From contig VAXO01000022.1 in the NCBI GenBank assembly GCA_005888435.1, positions 1 through 42,513 on the forward strand: a DNA stretch of 42,513 nt. The letters are read 5' to 3'. Both the position numbers and the translations under genes were made by a program. Source of the DNA: Actinomycetota bacterium. GTDB taxonomy: Bacteria > Actinomycetota > Thermoleophilia > Gaiellales > Gaiellaceae. Positions within the stretch are counted from its first letter, which is position 1. Each line of letters opens with the position of its first letter. Under the pieces are notes generated by a model. It was not told the DNA's origin. It searched no databases and worked only from the letters and a program-made list of their open reading frames with translations. Below are positions 29,706-41,919 of this stretch, in pieces.

Positions 29706-30608
29706 GTGCTCGAATCGGTCCCGAACTTCTCGGAGGGCCGCGACCGCGCGACGATCGACGCACTCGCCGGCGCGTTGTCCGGGCCGGCGGAACTGCTGGA
29801 CGTCCACTCCGATCCCGACCACAACCGTTCGGTCTTCACACTCGTCGGCGAGGAGGACGCGTTGGTGGCCGCATTGCTCGCCGGCGTTGCGTGCGCGCAG
29901 GAGCGGATCGACCTGCGTGGCCATCGGGGCGCGCATCCGCGCATCGGCGCCGCCGATGTCGTCCCCGTCGTCCCCGTTGACCCGGCGGACGCCGGGCGGG
30001 CACGCGAATGCGCACTCGTCGTCGCCGGCCGCATCGGCGCGGAGCTGGAACTGCCGGTGTTCCTCTACGGCGAGTCGGGCGGTGGGCGTGGCCCGTCGTT
30101 CTTTCGCACCGGCGGCCCCGACGAGCTGCAGACGCGGATCGACGCGGGGGAGCTCGCACCGGACTTCGGCCCGGCGCGCCTCGATCCGCGGGCCGGGGGC
30201 GTGATCGTCGGCGCACGGCGTCCGTTGATCGCGTTCAACGTGAACCTCGCGAGCGACGACGTCGAGGCCGCGCGGGCGATCGCGGCCGTCGTGCGCGAGC
30301 GCGGCGGCGGGTTTCCCGGGGTGCGGGCGCTCGGGCTGTCGTTACCGCGCGCGGGTCACGCCCAGGTGAGCATGAACGTCGAGGACTACGAGGCAGCAGC
30401 GCTGCACGACATCCTCGGCCGCGTCGAGCAGGAGGCGCACGCGCGCGGCGTTGAGGTGTCGGGCGCGGAGCTCGTCGGGTTGATGCCGGCAGGCGCGGCG
30501 GTCGCGGCGGCCGGAAGCAGCCTGCGGATCGCCGGGTTCAATGCTGAGCACGTGCTCGAGCTGCGCCTGTTGCAGCAGGCTGACAAGGCGCGACGAGCGG
30601 CAGGCTGA
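29706..30608 (+). CDS. ftcD: Glutamate formimidoyltransferase
   Basis: 300 residues, the transferase domain alone, without the cyclodeaminase part of the animal enzyme. It moves the formimino group of N-formimino-glutamate to tetrahydrofolate, freeing glutamate in the last step of this histidine route. Family motifs: ESVPNFSEGRD at the N-terminus, DPDHNRSVFT (about 37-46), HPRIGAADVVP (about 78-88), FLYGESG and the NVNLAS strand. The GTG is 7 nt after the shared -10. hutH, hutU and hutI follow, which confirms the pathway. No formimino-THF cyclodeaminase gene is in the window. Confidence 0.93.
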   Translation: MLESVPNFSEGRDRATIDALAGALSGPAELLDVHSDPDHNRSVFTLVGEEDALVAALLAGVACAQERIDLRGHRGAHPRIGAADVVPVVPVDPADAGRARECALVVAGRIGAELELPVFLYGESGGGRGPSFFRTGGPDELQTRIDAGELAPDFGPARLDPRAGGVIVGARRPLIAFNVNLASDDVEAARAIAAVVRERGGGFPGVRALGLSLPRAGHAQVSMNVEDYEAAALHDILGRVEQEAHARGVEVSGAELVGLMPAGAAVAAAGSSLRIAGFNAEHVLELRLLQQADKARRAAG

Positions 30609-30684
30609 TCGCGGCCGCCCAGAACACGGTTCCGGTCGGGGCGACCGGGAGCGCCGTGACGGGATCTGCCACCGCGCCGGAGAC

Positions 30685-30690
30685 TAGAGT
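30685..30690 (+). promoter_or_regulatory. -10 element for hutH
   Basis: TAGAGT, 8 nt before the hutH ATG, with no Shine-Dalgarno sequence. hutH may therefore be transcribed separately from ftcD. Confidence 0.5.
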
Positions 30691-30698
30691 GATCGCCG

Positions 30699-32243
30699 AT
30701 GGCTCAGGCGACGGCGATCCGCCTGACCGGAGACGACCTCCGGATCGACGACGTATGGGCCGTCGCTTGCGGCGGCGCATCGGCTGCGCTGTCGGACGAG
30801 GCGCGGACGAAGATGCGCGCCGCACGCGAGCTCGTCGAGCGCGCCGCGCATGGCACGCGCGAGCACACCTACGGCATCAACACCGGCTTCGGGCGTTTCG
30901 TGTCCAGGTCGATCCCGGAGGAAGAGACCGAGGAATTGCAGCTGCGGCTGCTGCGCAGTCACGCGTGCGGCGTCGGCGATCCCTATCCGGAGGAAATCGT
31001 TCGCGCGGCGATGCTCCTGCGCGCGAACGCGCTCGCCAAGGGGACGTCGGGTGCGCGGGTCGAGACGGTCGAGCTGCTGCTCGACTGCCTCCGGCACGGT
31101 GTCGTCCCGCGCGTGCCGAGCCGCGGGTCGGTCGGCGCGAGCGGCGACCTCGCTCCGCTCGCACACCTGGCACTGCCCCTCGTCGGTGAGGGGGAGGCCG
31201 ACTACAACGGTGAGCTGCTGCGGGGCGCGGATGCCCTGGCAGCGGCCGGGCTCGAACCGACGCGGCTCGAAGCCAAGGAAGGGCTCTCGCTGATCAACGG
31301 CACACAGTTCATGGCTGCGTACGGTGCGCTCGGCCTCGTACGCGCGCACCGCCTCGCGCGTGCTGCCGATCTCGCCTGTTCGCTCTCGCTCGAGGCGCTG
31401 CAGGGGTCGCGCACGAGCTTCCTGCCGCAGATCCATGCGCTGCGCCCGCTGCGCGGTCAGGCCGCGTCGGCCTCGAATGTCCTGCGGCTGATCGAGGGGT
31501 CCGCGATCAACGAGGCTCACAAATGGTGCGACAAGGTGCAGGATGCGTACTCGCTCCGCTGCGCGCCGCAGGTGCACGGCGCCTCGCGCGACCTCCTCGC
31601 CTACGTCGAGGCGACCGTCGCCGTCGAGCTCAACGCAGCGACGGACAACCCACTCGTGCTCGTCGAGGACGAGCTGCTCGTCTCCAACGGCAATTTCCAC
31701 GGACAGCCGCTCGCGTTCGCGTTGGACGCGCTCGCGATGGCGAGCTCCGAGCTCGCGAACATCTCCGAGCGCCGCGTCGAACGTCTCGTGAACCCGAACC
31801 TCTCCGACGGCCTGCCGGCGTTCCTGACCCCGAATGGCGGCCTCAACTCCGGGTTCATGATCCCGCAGTACGTGGCCGCGTCGCTGGTGAGCGAGAACAA
31901 GGTGTTGTGCCATCCCGCGAGCGTGGACTCGATCCCGACGAGCGCGGGACAAGAGGATCACGTGTCGATGGGCAATGCCGCCGGGTTGAAGGCCTGGCAG
32001 GTGCTTGCGAACAGCGAGCGCGCGCTCGCGATAGAGCTGCTCGCGGGCGCGCAGGGGGTTGAGTTCCTCGCGCCGCTCGAGCCGGGAGCCGGCGTGCGCG
32101 CGACGCATGCGTTCGTGCGCTCGCTCTCGCCGCGCCTCGGCGACGACCGGCCGCTCGCCCCGGACATCGAAGCCGTCGCAGTGGCGATTGGCGACGGCTC
32201 GCTGATCGCGGCGGTGGAGTCCGAGGTGGGGGAGCTGGCATGA
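30699..32243 (+). CDS. hutH: Histidine ammonia-lyase
   Basis: 514 residues, normal length. It deaminates histidine to urocanate in the cytosol. The MIO cofactor triad Ala147-Ser148-Gly149 is in VGASGDLAPL. YGINTGFG (about 54-61), the catalytic-tyrosine region near SALERRVER-like NISERRVERL, and QEDHVSMG near residue 420 also match. The ATG is 8 nt after the -10. It is followed by a 126-bp gap with a hairpin and then hutU. Confidence 0.97.
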   Translation: MAQATAIRLTGDDLRIDDVWAVACGGASAALSDEARTKMRAARELVERAAHGTREHTYGINTGFGRFVSRSIPEEETEELQLRLLRSHACGVGDPYPEEIVRAAMLLRANALAKGTSGARVETVELLLDCLRHGVVPRVPSRGSVGASGDLAPLAHLALPLVGEGEADYNGELLRGADALAAAGLEPTRLEAKEGLSLINGTQFMAAYGALGLVRAHRLARAADLACSLSLEALQGSRTSFLPQIHALRPLRGQAASASNVLRLIEGSAINEAHKWCDKVQDAYSLRCAPQVHGASRDLLAYVEATVAVELNAATDNPLVLVEDELLVSNGNFHGQPLAFALDALAMASSELANISERRVERLVNPNLSDGLPAFLTPNGGLNSGFMIPQYVAASLVSENKVLCHPASVDSIPTSAGQEDHVSMGNAAGLKAWQVLANSERALAIELLAGAQGVEFLAPLEPGAGVRATHAFVRSLSPRLGDDRPLAPDIEAVAVAIGDGSLIAAVESEVGELA

Positions 32244-32270
32244 GACCGGCCGGAAGCGGGCTTCGGCTGT

Positions 32271-32292
32271 GAGACGACGCTTACGTCGTCTC
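32271..32292 (+). terminator. Intercistronic hairpin between hutH and hutU
   Basis: GAGACGAC, GCTTAC loop, GTCGTCTC: a perfect 8-bp stem followed by CTTC. It could weaken read-through into hutU or protect the hutH mRNA end. Confidence 0.5.
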
Positions 32293-32369
32293 CTTCAGGC
32301 CGTAGCGGCTTTGCCGGTGCGGCCGTCTGAACTGACCGGTCGACACGCTCGCCGGCAGGAGCTGCGGTC

Positions 32370-34078
<1,709 letters not shown>

Positions 34079-34082
<4 letters not shown>

Positions 34083-35314
34083 GCTCCACGGGCGGCGGTA
34101 GCCGCCTGCTCATCCGCGATCTCGTGCAGCTGGCGACCCCACGCGGGGCTGGTGCGCCGCTCCGCGGCCCCGCTCTCGGCGACGTCGAGGTGCTCGAGGA
34201 TGCGTATGTCCTGTGCCGCGACGGCACTGTCGAGGCGATCGGGCGCATGCGCGACCTGCGGGCTGTCGACGGCGAGGTCGAGGAGCTCGACGCGCGCGGC
34301 CTCTGCGCCGTGCCCGGGCTCGTCGACTGCCACACGCATGCGTGCTTCGCCGGCGACCGCGTGGAGGAGTTCGCGATGCGTGCCGGCGGCGCGACCTACG
34401 AGGAGCTGCACGCGGCCGGTGGCGGCATCATGGCCACGGTCAATGCGACCCGGGCCGCGGGCGAGTCGGGGCTCGCGGAGGCCGTGCGCACGCACCGAGC
34501 GTGGATGCTGCGTACGGGCACGACGACGTTCGAGTCGAAGTCGGGCTACGGCCTCGACCGCGAGACCGAGCTTGCATCTCTGCGCGCGATCGCCGCTGCG
34601 GGCGGAGTGCCGACGTGGCTCGGGGCCCACGCGGTGCCGCCCGAGTTCGCGGATGCCGACGCGTACGTCGACTACCTGCTGTCCGAGGTGCTGCCGCAAG
34701 CGGCCGAGCTCGCGGAGGCCGCCGACGTGTTCCTCGAGCGCGGTGCGTTCGACGCCGCGCAATCGCGTCGCTACCTCGAAGCGTGCGCCGCCGCGGGCCT
34801 CGCTCTTCGGCTGCACGGCGACCAGTTCACCGAGCGGGGAGCGGTTCCGCTCGCGATCGAGCTCGGCGCGCGCTCGGTCGACCACCTGGAGGCGACGGGC
34901 GAGGACGGCGTGCGCGCGCTCGCGGCGAGCGGGGTCGCAGCCGTGTTGCTGCCGGCGAGCGCGCTGTTCCTCGGCCGGCCGATGCCTCCGGGGCGCGCGC
35001 TCGTGGATGCGGGCGCCGCCGTCGCGCTCGCCACGGACTTCAACCCCGGCAGCGCCTTCTCCGAGAGCCTGCCACTCGTCTGCTCGCTGGCGGCGACGCA
35101 ACTCGGGCTCTCCCCGGCCGAGGCGCTCTCGGCCTGCACCGTCAACGCGGCGGACGTCCTCGGCCGCTCGGACCGCCTGGGGCGCCTCGCGCCCGGCTAT
35201 GCGGCGGACATCGTGCTGCTCGACGCGCCCGACTGGCGCTACCTCGCCTACCACCTGGGCGGCCACGTCGTCGGCGGGGTCGTGGTCGCGGGCAGACCGG
35301 TCGCGTTACCCTAG
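34079..35314 (+). CDS. hutI: Imidazolonepropionase
   Basis: 411-residue amidohydrolase that opens imidazolonepropionate to formimino-glutamate, the substrate of FtcD. Metal ligands sit in [13 protein letters not shown] (about 80-92), [15 protein letters not shown] and [20 protein letters not shown] and [12 protein letters not shown] are typical of HutI. The ATG overlaps the hutU stop, so translation is coupled. The frame is open upstream to 33575 only because it runs through hutU. Confidence 0.96.
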
Positions 35315-35319
35315 AGGGG

Positions 35320-35748
35320 ATGCCCACGAAGAAACAGCGCCGGCGGCAGCAAAAGTCACGCCGGCACGAGTACGAATACATCTACGTCGACGACGAGGGC
35401 AACGAGGTCGCGGTCGACCCGGGCGAGCGCCGCGAGGAGAAACAGAACGGCAAGACCGAGGCACGCGCGACCAAGGGCGCGAACAGCCGACCGCGCTCGC
35501 GCGCCGGTCAGAAGGTGATCGAGCCGCCCTCCTGGCGACGCGCCGTGAAGCGCGCCGCGATCTGGGCGCCGCTGCTCGTCGTTGCGATGATGTTGATCAA
35601 CCGGAACGTGTCGCCGATGCAGTGGCTGACGTCGGCGCTGTTCCTGGTCGCCTTCTTCATCCCGATCAGCTACTTCACCGACTCGATGGCGTACCGGATG
35701 TACCGCAAGCGCGTCGACCGGCAGCCGACGACCTCCAAGCCCCGCTAG
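35320..35748 (+). CDS. Small membrane protein with a charged N-terminal domain
   Basis: 142 residues. The basic N-terminus (MPTKKQRRRQQKSRRHEYEY) leads into a disordered charged region. Two hydrophobic segments follow (AAIWAPLLVVAMMLI and LTSALFLVAFFIPISYF), with a basic tail. No catalytic motif is visible and the role is unknown. AGAGGGG lies just before the ATG, 5 bp after the hutI stop, so it is co-transcribed with the histidine genes without an obvious link to them. Confidence 0.75.
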   Translation: MPTKKQRRRQQKSRRHEYEYIYVDDEGNEVAVDPGERREEKQNGKTEARATKGANSRPRSRAGQKVIEPPSWRRAVKRAAIWAPLLVVAMMLINRNVSPMQWLTSALFLVAFFIPISYFTDSMAYRMYRKRVDRQPTTSKPR

Positions 35749-35766
35749 CAACCCCCACGGCGGGCC

Positions 35767-36108
35767 TCAAGGGCTCTTCGCGTCGCCCCGGTAATGCCCC
35801 TCGCCGGGCCATGGCGAGAAGACCATCAACAGCCGCGCGCCGGAGTCGCTCGAGATCGAGCGGCGTTCGTCGGGATCGAACGAGAAGAAGCAGCCGGACG
35901 TTCCCTCGACCGCCTCGCCGCCGGACTCCACGCGCACCGCGCCGTCGATCACCGAGACCAGCGCGCCCTCCTTCACCTGGTGGTCCCCGAGCGCCTGTCC
36001 GGGCTCGAGCGCGATCAACACGGCACGCGCACCCGGATCCGAGCGCAACACGACGGGCGAACGTGTTCCGCGCGGCGTTTCGATCTCGTTGAGGTTCCAG
36101 CTCTGCAT
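35767..36108 (-). CDS. Cupin-domain protein
   Basis: 113 residues forming one small beta-barrel. The two cupin motifs appear as LEPGQALGDHQVKEGALVSV and GCFFSFDPDERRSISS, with His and Glu at metal-ligand positions in the first and a weaker second motif. Such proteins sense or modify small molecules; the ligand here is unknown. The ATG is 7 nt after TAGGAT. It is divergent from the MBL hydrolase gene. Confidence 0.75.
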   Translation of the reverse strand: MQSWNLNEIETPRGTRSPVVLRSDPGARAVLIALEPGQALGDHQVKEGALVSVIDGAVRVESGGEAVEGTSGCFFSFDPDERRSISSDSGARLLMVFSPWPGEGHYRGDAKSP

Positions 36109-36115
36109 CGGCGCG

Positions 36116-36121
36116 ATCCTA
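36116..36121 (-). promoter_or_regulatory. -10 element for the cupin gene
   Basis: TAGGAT on the minus strand, 7 nt before the cupin ATG. Confidence 0.5.
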
Positions 36122-36202
36122 AGTGAATATGCCCCTCGTCAGACACGGACGTGCCGGTCCGAGCCGGCACGTCCTCTGTGGTCGGCGCCGCAAGCGACGC
36201 CT

Positions 36203-36208
36203 TAGACT
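36203..36208 (+). promoter_or_regulatory. -10 element for the MBL-hisS-aspS operon
   Basis: TAGACT followed by 10 nt and the GTG at 36219, the same layout as before the response regulator gene. Confidence 0.5.
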
Positions 36209-36218
36209 CGAACGCCCA

Positions 36219-36854
36219 GTGAGCCTCGTCGTCGATGCATATCCACTCGGACGCGCCGGGACGAACTGTTACGTCGTTCGCGCCGAGCGAGGCGCGCCCG
36301 AGGCGGTCGTCGTCGATCCCGGCGCCGAGGCAGCGCGCCTGCGCCTCGAGCTCGCCGGATTCGGGACGCGCTGTGCGGCGATCCTGATCACGCACGGGCA
36401 CTGGGATCATCTCGGCGGCGTCGCCGACCTGGCGGAGGGCACCGGCGCGCCGGTCCATATGGCCGAGGACGAGCGCACGTTGCTGGAGGACATCAACAGC
36501 TTCGTTCCGCAAGGCGTTCACCTGAGGGCGTACACGCCCGACGTGCTGCTCCAGGGCGACGAGACGCTGGAGCTTGCCGGCATCACCTTCGAGACACTGC
36601 GGGTGCCGGGACACTCTCCCGCGCACCTCGCGTACCACGCCAAGGGTTGCCTCTTCTCGGGCGACGTCCTCTTCGCCGGGTCGGTCGGGCGCGTCGATCT
36701 CCCCGGCGCTGACTGGGACACGCTCGTCGACTCGATCCGCAGGCTCGCCGACCGCTATCCGGCCGAAACGGTCGTCTACCCCGGTCACGGGCCGGAGACG
36801 ACGCTCGGCGGCGAGCTCGCGCGCAATCCGTTCCTCGCGGAGTTGCGCGCGTGA
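36219..36854 (+). CDS. Metallo-beta-lactamase-fold hydrolase (glyoxalase II-like)
   Basis: 211 residues. The zinc motif THGHWDHLGG (about 63-72) is the classic HxHxDH. Further ligands are in VPGHSPAH (about 132-139), FSGDVLFAGSVGR (Asp, about 152-164) and the final VYPGHGPET. It resembles hydroxyacylglutathione-hydrolase-like enzymes that cleave thioesters. The GTG at 36219 is chosen over 36123 because the upstream residues are basic junk and a -10 precedes the GTG. It overlaps hisS by 4 bp, making a unit with the two synthetases. Confidence 0.9.
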   Translation: MSLVVDAYPLGRAGTNCYVVRAERGAPEAVVVDPGAEAARLRLELAGFGTRCAAILITHGHWDHLGGVADLAEGTGAPVHMAEDERTLLEDINSFVPQGVHLRAYTPDVLLQGDETLELAGITFETLRVPGHSPAHLAYHAKGCLFSGDVLFAGSVGRVDLPGADWDTLVDSIRRLADRYPAETVVYPGHGPETTLGGELARNPFLAELRA

Positions 36855-38076
36855 CGCGCTTCGAGGCGCCGCGCGGCACGCACGACATCCTCCCGTCCGA
36901 CCAGCCGGTCTGGCAGTGGGTGACGGGGCAGATGGAGGAGGTGTGCGCCCTGTACGGCTATCGGCGCATCGACACGCCCGGCTTCGAGGACACCGAGCTG
37001 ATCATCCGCACGTCCGGCGGGGGCTCCGACGTCGTGCAGAAGGAGACGTACACCTTCGCGGACCGCGGCGCGCGGTCGCTGACTCTCCGTCCCGAGGCGA
37101 CGGCGCCGATCTGCCGCGCGTACCTCCAGCACGGGTTGCACCGGGAGCCGCAGCCGCAGAAGCTGTACACGATCGGGCCGATGTGGCGGTACGACCGTCC
37201 GCAGAAGGGCCGGTACCGCGAGCACTGGCAGCTCTCGGTCGAGGCGATCGGGAGCGATGATCCCGCGGTCGATGCGGAGGTGATCCAGCTCTATTCCGAG
37301 CTGCTGCGCCGACTCAGCGTCACGCAGTACGTGCTCGAGGTCAACTCGATCGGCGACCGCAACTGCCGACCCGCGTACATCGAGCGGCTTTCCGCCTGGC
37401 TCGACGAGCACGACGCGGAGCTCGACGACGAGGCGCGCTCGAAGCGTGCGACCACGCCGCTGCGAGTGTTCGACGTGAAGAGCGAGCGCGTGCAGGCCGT
37501 CCTCGCCGGCGCGCCGAAGATCGGCGAGTCGCTCTGCGACGAATGCCGCGAGCACTTCGAGCGTGTGCGCGCGTTCCTCGACGCGTACGACGTCGCGTAC
37601 GAGCTGGCGCCGACGCTCGTACGGGGGCTCGACTACTACACGCGCACCACGTTCGAGTTCAAGGACGAGGCGATCGGTGCGAAAGACACGATCTGCGGGG
37701 GCGGACGCTACGACGGCCTGATCGAGGAGATCGGCGGCGCGCCGACGCCGGGCATCGGCTTCGGCGCCGGCGTCGAGCGCCTCATCCTCTCGCTCGGCGA
37801 CCCGACGCGCGACGCGCCGCACGTCGACGTGTTCTTCGTGTGCCAGGAAACGGCCGACCGCGAACGTGTGCTGCCGCTCCTCGCGGAGCTCCGCCGGCGC
37901 GGGCTGCGTGCCGACATGGACTACGGCGGCCGCTCGCAGAAGGGACAGCTGAGCCAGGCGGGCCGGCTCGGCGCCGGGTGGACCGTGATCGTGGAAGACG
38001 GCAAGGCGACCGTGCGCGAGCCCGGACGCGACGACTGGACGACGCAGCTCGACGATCTGGTCGACAGGATCTCCGG

Positions 38077-38080
<4 letters not shown>
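36851..38080 (+). CDS. hisS: Histidyl-tRNA synthetase
   Basis: 409-residue class II synthetase. Order of motifs: RGTHDILP at the N-terminus, TLRPEATAPICRAY, motif 2 in IGPMWRYDRPQKGRYREHWQ, the histidine-binding LVRGLDYYTRTTFEF, GGGRYDGL, and motif 3 in GIGFGAGVERL. A C-terminal anticodon-binding domain follows (about 320-409). Its GTG overlaps the MBL stop and its stop overlaps aspS, so the three genes are co-translated. The histidine-degradation cluster just upstream is probably coincidental. Confidence 0.97.
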
Positions 38081-39819
<1,739 letters not shown>

Positions 39820-39876
39820 AGCGCATCCGAGCCCCTTGGCCTAAAGCCCATTAGGGCATGGCCGATGAAACCTGCA

Positions 39877-39882
39877 TACTTT
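39877..39882 (+). promoter_or_regulatory. -10 element for the coiled-coil protein gene
   Basis: TACTTT, 9 nt before the ATG at 39892. It favours that start over the in-frame codon at 39865. GGCCTAAAGC occurs twice just upstream (39815 and 39838). Confidence 0.45.
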
Positions 39883-39891
39883 CGTCACCCC

Positions 39892-40749
39892 ATGGCCGCA
39901 CAGGAACCCGGACAACAACCGTCTCTGACCGCCCTCCCGAGGCTGGAGGATCTGCCGCGCAAGGGCGACGGGTACGACGCTGACGCGGTCGGCGGTGCCT
40001 TCGACGCGTTCCGACGCCACTCGGCGCAGCTCCAGGCGCAGCTGCGCGTGCTGCAGGCGGCCAGCCGCAGCGGCCAATCGGTCGAGCCGACGGGTCACGC
40101 CGTGCGCATGGACGCGTTGCACCTGATTCGCTCCGCCGCCGAGTTCGCCGACACGCTCGAAGCCGACGCACAGCGTGCGTCCGAAGCGCAGCTCGCGAAG
40201 ACGGAGGAAGAGGTTCGCCGGCGCCGCCGCGAGCAGCAGGACCGCGACGCCGAGATCGAGCGGTACCGGCAGGAGAGCGAGCGCCAGCGCGCGGAGGTGC
40301 TGAACGCCGCCCGGAACGAGGCGCGCGAGCTGCTCGCGAACTCCAACCGCGATGCGACACAGGAGCTGCGCGAGGCGGAGGCGAAAGGCAACCGCCTGCT
40401 CGAGCAGTCACGGCATCAGGCGACCGAGCTGACGAATGCGACTCGTGCCGAGGTCGAGCAGACGCTCGAGTGGGCTCGCGCGCAGGCCGGGGCGATTCTC
40501 AGCCGCGCGCAGACCGGTACGGAGCAACTGCTCGCCGCGGCGGGCCTCGGCGAGCAGGAGATCAAGCGCGTCGCCGAGTCGATCGTCGAGGCGGCGAAGG
40601 GTTCGATCGAAGCAACGCGCACGCAGTCCGCGGCAGCGCGCCCGGCGGCCGCCGTTCTGGCGCCGCCGCCGGTCTCGTCCGAACCGGCCGAGGAAGCCGA
40701 AGCGCCCGCGGCCGTGGAGGACGAGTCGCAGGACGAAAAGCAGCCGTAG
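39892..40749 (+). CDS. Coiled-coil protein, DivIVA/Wag31-like in layout
   Basis: 285 residues. After a short lead (LPRLEDLPRKGDGYDADAVG) comes a long, highly charged helical stretch rich in E, R, Q and A (about 30-240), with a dense basic-acidic core RRRREQQDRDAEIERYRQ. It ends in a Pro/Ala/Glu-rich tail. The architecture resembles polar-growth or cell-division scaffolds and also ATP-synthase b-like coils, so no specific function is claimed. The C-terminal TAG forms the start of the next gene's -10. Confidence 0.7.
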   Translation: MAAQEPGQQPSLTALPRLEDLPRKGDGYDADAVGGAFDAFRRHSAQLQAQLRVLQAASRSGQSVEPTGHAVRMDALHLIRSAAEFADTLEADAQRASEAQLAKTEEEVRRRRREQQDRDAEIERYRQESERQRAEVLNAARNEARELLANSNRDATQELREAEAKGNRLLEQSRHQATELTNATRAEVEQTLEWARAQAGAILSRAQTGTEQLLAAAGLGEQEIKRVAESIVEAAKGSIEATRTQSAAARPAAAVLAPPPVSSEPAEEAEAPAAVEDESQDEKQP

Positions 40750-40752
40750 GAT
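40747..40752 (+). promoter_or_regulatory. -10 element built on the stop codon of the coiled-coil gene
   Basis: TAGGAT. Its TAG is the stop codon of the upstream gene, and the next GTG follows after 6 nt. This is the same hexamer and spacing as before nfo. Confidence 0.5.
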
Positions 40753-40758
40753 CCGCAC

Positions 40759-41319
40759 GTGGTCCTCGGCCCGCGGTTCCTTCTCGAAGCGGGATTCATC
40801 GTTGCCGTCGCGCTCGTCGCGGGATTCGCTGACCTCTCCACCTGGGCGATCATCGGCGTCGTCGCCGCCGCGTGGATCCTCGTCGCTCTGATCGAGATGG
40901 CAGTGTGGGCGCAGCACGCGCCCAGAGCGAAGCGCAGGGGTCTGACCCCTGCGGGGTCAGACCCCGGCCTTTCGAGCCAGGTCGTCGAGCCCGACGCGCC
41001 GAGGATCGTCGCCGCTCCTCCGCCGCCCCCTGAGCCGGAGGCCGAGTCCGCTCCGGAGCCCGCGTCCGAGCCAGAGCCCGAGCCCGAGCCGGCGGTCGCC
41101 TATCTGCCGGCGAACGAGACGCCTCGAGAGTGGAACCTCTGGGAGCTCGAGCGCGTCGCGCGCGAGAACGCCACCGACGACCTCGCGAAGAACGAGGAGC
41201 GCGCGTACCTCCTGATGTACCTGCGGGAGTTCGGAGGGTCCGACGGCACGCTGCCCTCAGACTTCGACGGGCTCGTCCGCGACGCGTTCGGTGACCTGTT
41301 GCACGTCGTCGCCCCGTGA
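40759..41319 (+). CDS. Membrane protein with Pro/Glu-rich linker and C-terminal domain
   Basis: 186 residues: two hydrophobic segments (about 7-24 and 30-50), then a linker that includes the repeat-derived GLTPAGSDPG and a run of Pro/Glu dipeptides (EPEPEPEP). A conserved-looking C-terminal domain follows (about 120-186: REWNLWELERVARENATDD). The shape suggests a bitopic anchor holding a cytosolic helper domain near the division or envelope machinery; function unknown. It overlaps the RlpA-like gene by 4 bp. Confidence 0.75.
   Translation: MVLGPRFLLEAGFIVAVALVAGFADLSTWAIIGVVAAAWILVALIEMAVWAQHAPRAKRRGLTPAGSDPGLSSQVVEPDAPRIVAAPPPPPEPEAESAPEPASEPEPEPEPAVAYLPANETPREWNLWELERVARENATDDLAKNEERAYLLMYLREFGGSDGTLPSDFDGLVRDAFGDLLHVVAP
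40937..40965. repeat. REP-like inverted repeat inside the coding sequence
   Basis: GGGGTCTGACCCC, TGC, GGGGTCAGACCCC: a 13-bp inverted repeat whose arms are themselves near-palindromes. It is in frame and encodes part of a variable linker. Elements of this form are known to me as dispersed repeats in GC-rich bacterial genomes. Confidence 0.75.
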
Positions 41320-41741
41320 GCTCGACGTTCGTCCAGCGCGCGGTCTGGCTCGTTGGCATCTGTTTCGTCGCCGCGATCGCGGCAGTCGCGATCACACGCC
41401 GGGGCGATGACAGCTCGAAGAAGAACCTTCCCGGCGCCGTCCCCGTTCCCGGCACCGAGAACGGCTACTACACCGGACGAGCGGCGCCGTACTCGCCGTC
41501 GGTCGACCATCCGCGGACCGCGTGCGGGCAGCCGTTCACGGACAAGACCCAGGGCGTTGCACACCCCGTCCTCCCGTGCGGCGTCCGCCTGTACATCCGC
41601 TTCCACCGCAGGGAGGTCCTGACGCAGGTAATCGACCGGGGTCCGACGGTCCCGGGTCGCGACTTCGACATCACCAAGGCCCTCGCGAACCGGCTCGACC
41701 TCCACGGCCCGCAGACGATCCAGTGGCGTTTCGCGAAATAG
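41316..41741 (+). CDS. RlpA-like double-psi beta-barrel protein, membrane-anchored
   Basis: 141 residues. An uncleaved-looking N-terminal hydrophobic segment (about 9-26) is followed by a short linker and an RlpA/expansin-like barrel. The barrel shows TACGQPF, AHPVLPCGVRLYI and VIDRGPTVPGRDFDITKALANRL. The aspartate of RxxDIT and of the IDRGP turn match the lytic-transglycosylase site of RlpA, so action on denuded peptidoglycan is plausible. The two Cys could form a disulfide. Its GTG overlaps the upstream stop, suggesting the two envelope proteins act together. Confidence 0.82.
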   Translation: MSSTFVQRAVWLVGICFVAAIAAVAITRRGDDSSKKNLPGAVPVPGTENGYYTGRAAPYSPSVDHPRTACGQPFTDKTQGVAHPVLPCGVRLYIRFHRREVLTQVIDRGPTVPGRDFDITKALANRLDLHGPQTIQWRFAK

Positions 41742-41745
41742 GCGG

Positions 41746-41751
41746 TACTGT
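41746..41751 (+). promoter_or_regulatory. -10 element for the candidate 6S RNA
   Basis: TACTGT, about 7 nt before the 5' end of the long closing stem that begins at 41758. Confidence 0.45.
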
Positions 41752-41757
41752 GAGCGA

Positions 41758-41910
41758 GCCCGATCCTGTTCGTGGCCCGCGCATTCCAACGTAGAACCAA
41801 CAACACTGCTGAGGGAGCCCGCGTCCGGCGAGGCGTTTCGCCGAAACCGGCAGGGCACCCACCTGGTCAGTCCAGGTTCACAGCGGGCGCGGGTCACGGC
41901 AGGATGGGGC
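41758..41910 (+). ncRNA. ssrS: Candidate 6S RNA
   Basis: About 153 nt with the 6S shape: long closing stem, large central bubble, apical hairpins. The closing stem pairs GCCC, ATCCTG, CGTG and CCCGCG (41758-41781) with CGCGGG, CACG, CAGGAT and GGGC (41888-41910), with small internal loops. The 3' side of the bubble carries a small hairpin, ACCTGG-TCAG-TCCAGGT, followed by TCACAGC. This resembles the CACC-hairpin-GGTTACAGC region of E. coli 6S RNA. It lies shortly downstream of aspS, a location I recall for 6S in Firmicutes. 6S binds the housekeeping RNA polymerase and represses it in slow growth. Confidence 0.6.
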
Positions 41911-41919
41911 GAAAAAACC

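Noticed and set aside
34152-36092. 646-codon plus-strand frame over hutI and the next gene
   Set aside because: Ser/Arg/Pro-rich shadow in another frame of hutI.
41758-41910. SRP (4.5S) RNA, suggested by CCTGGTCAG
   Set aside because: The conserved SRP tetraloop region (GGAAG, AGCAGCC) is missing and the long closing stem with a central bubble fits 6S better.
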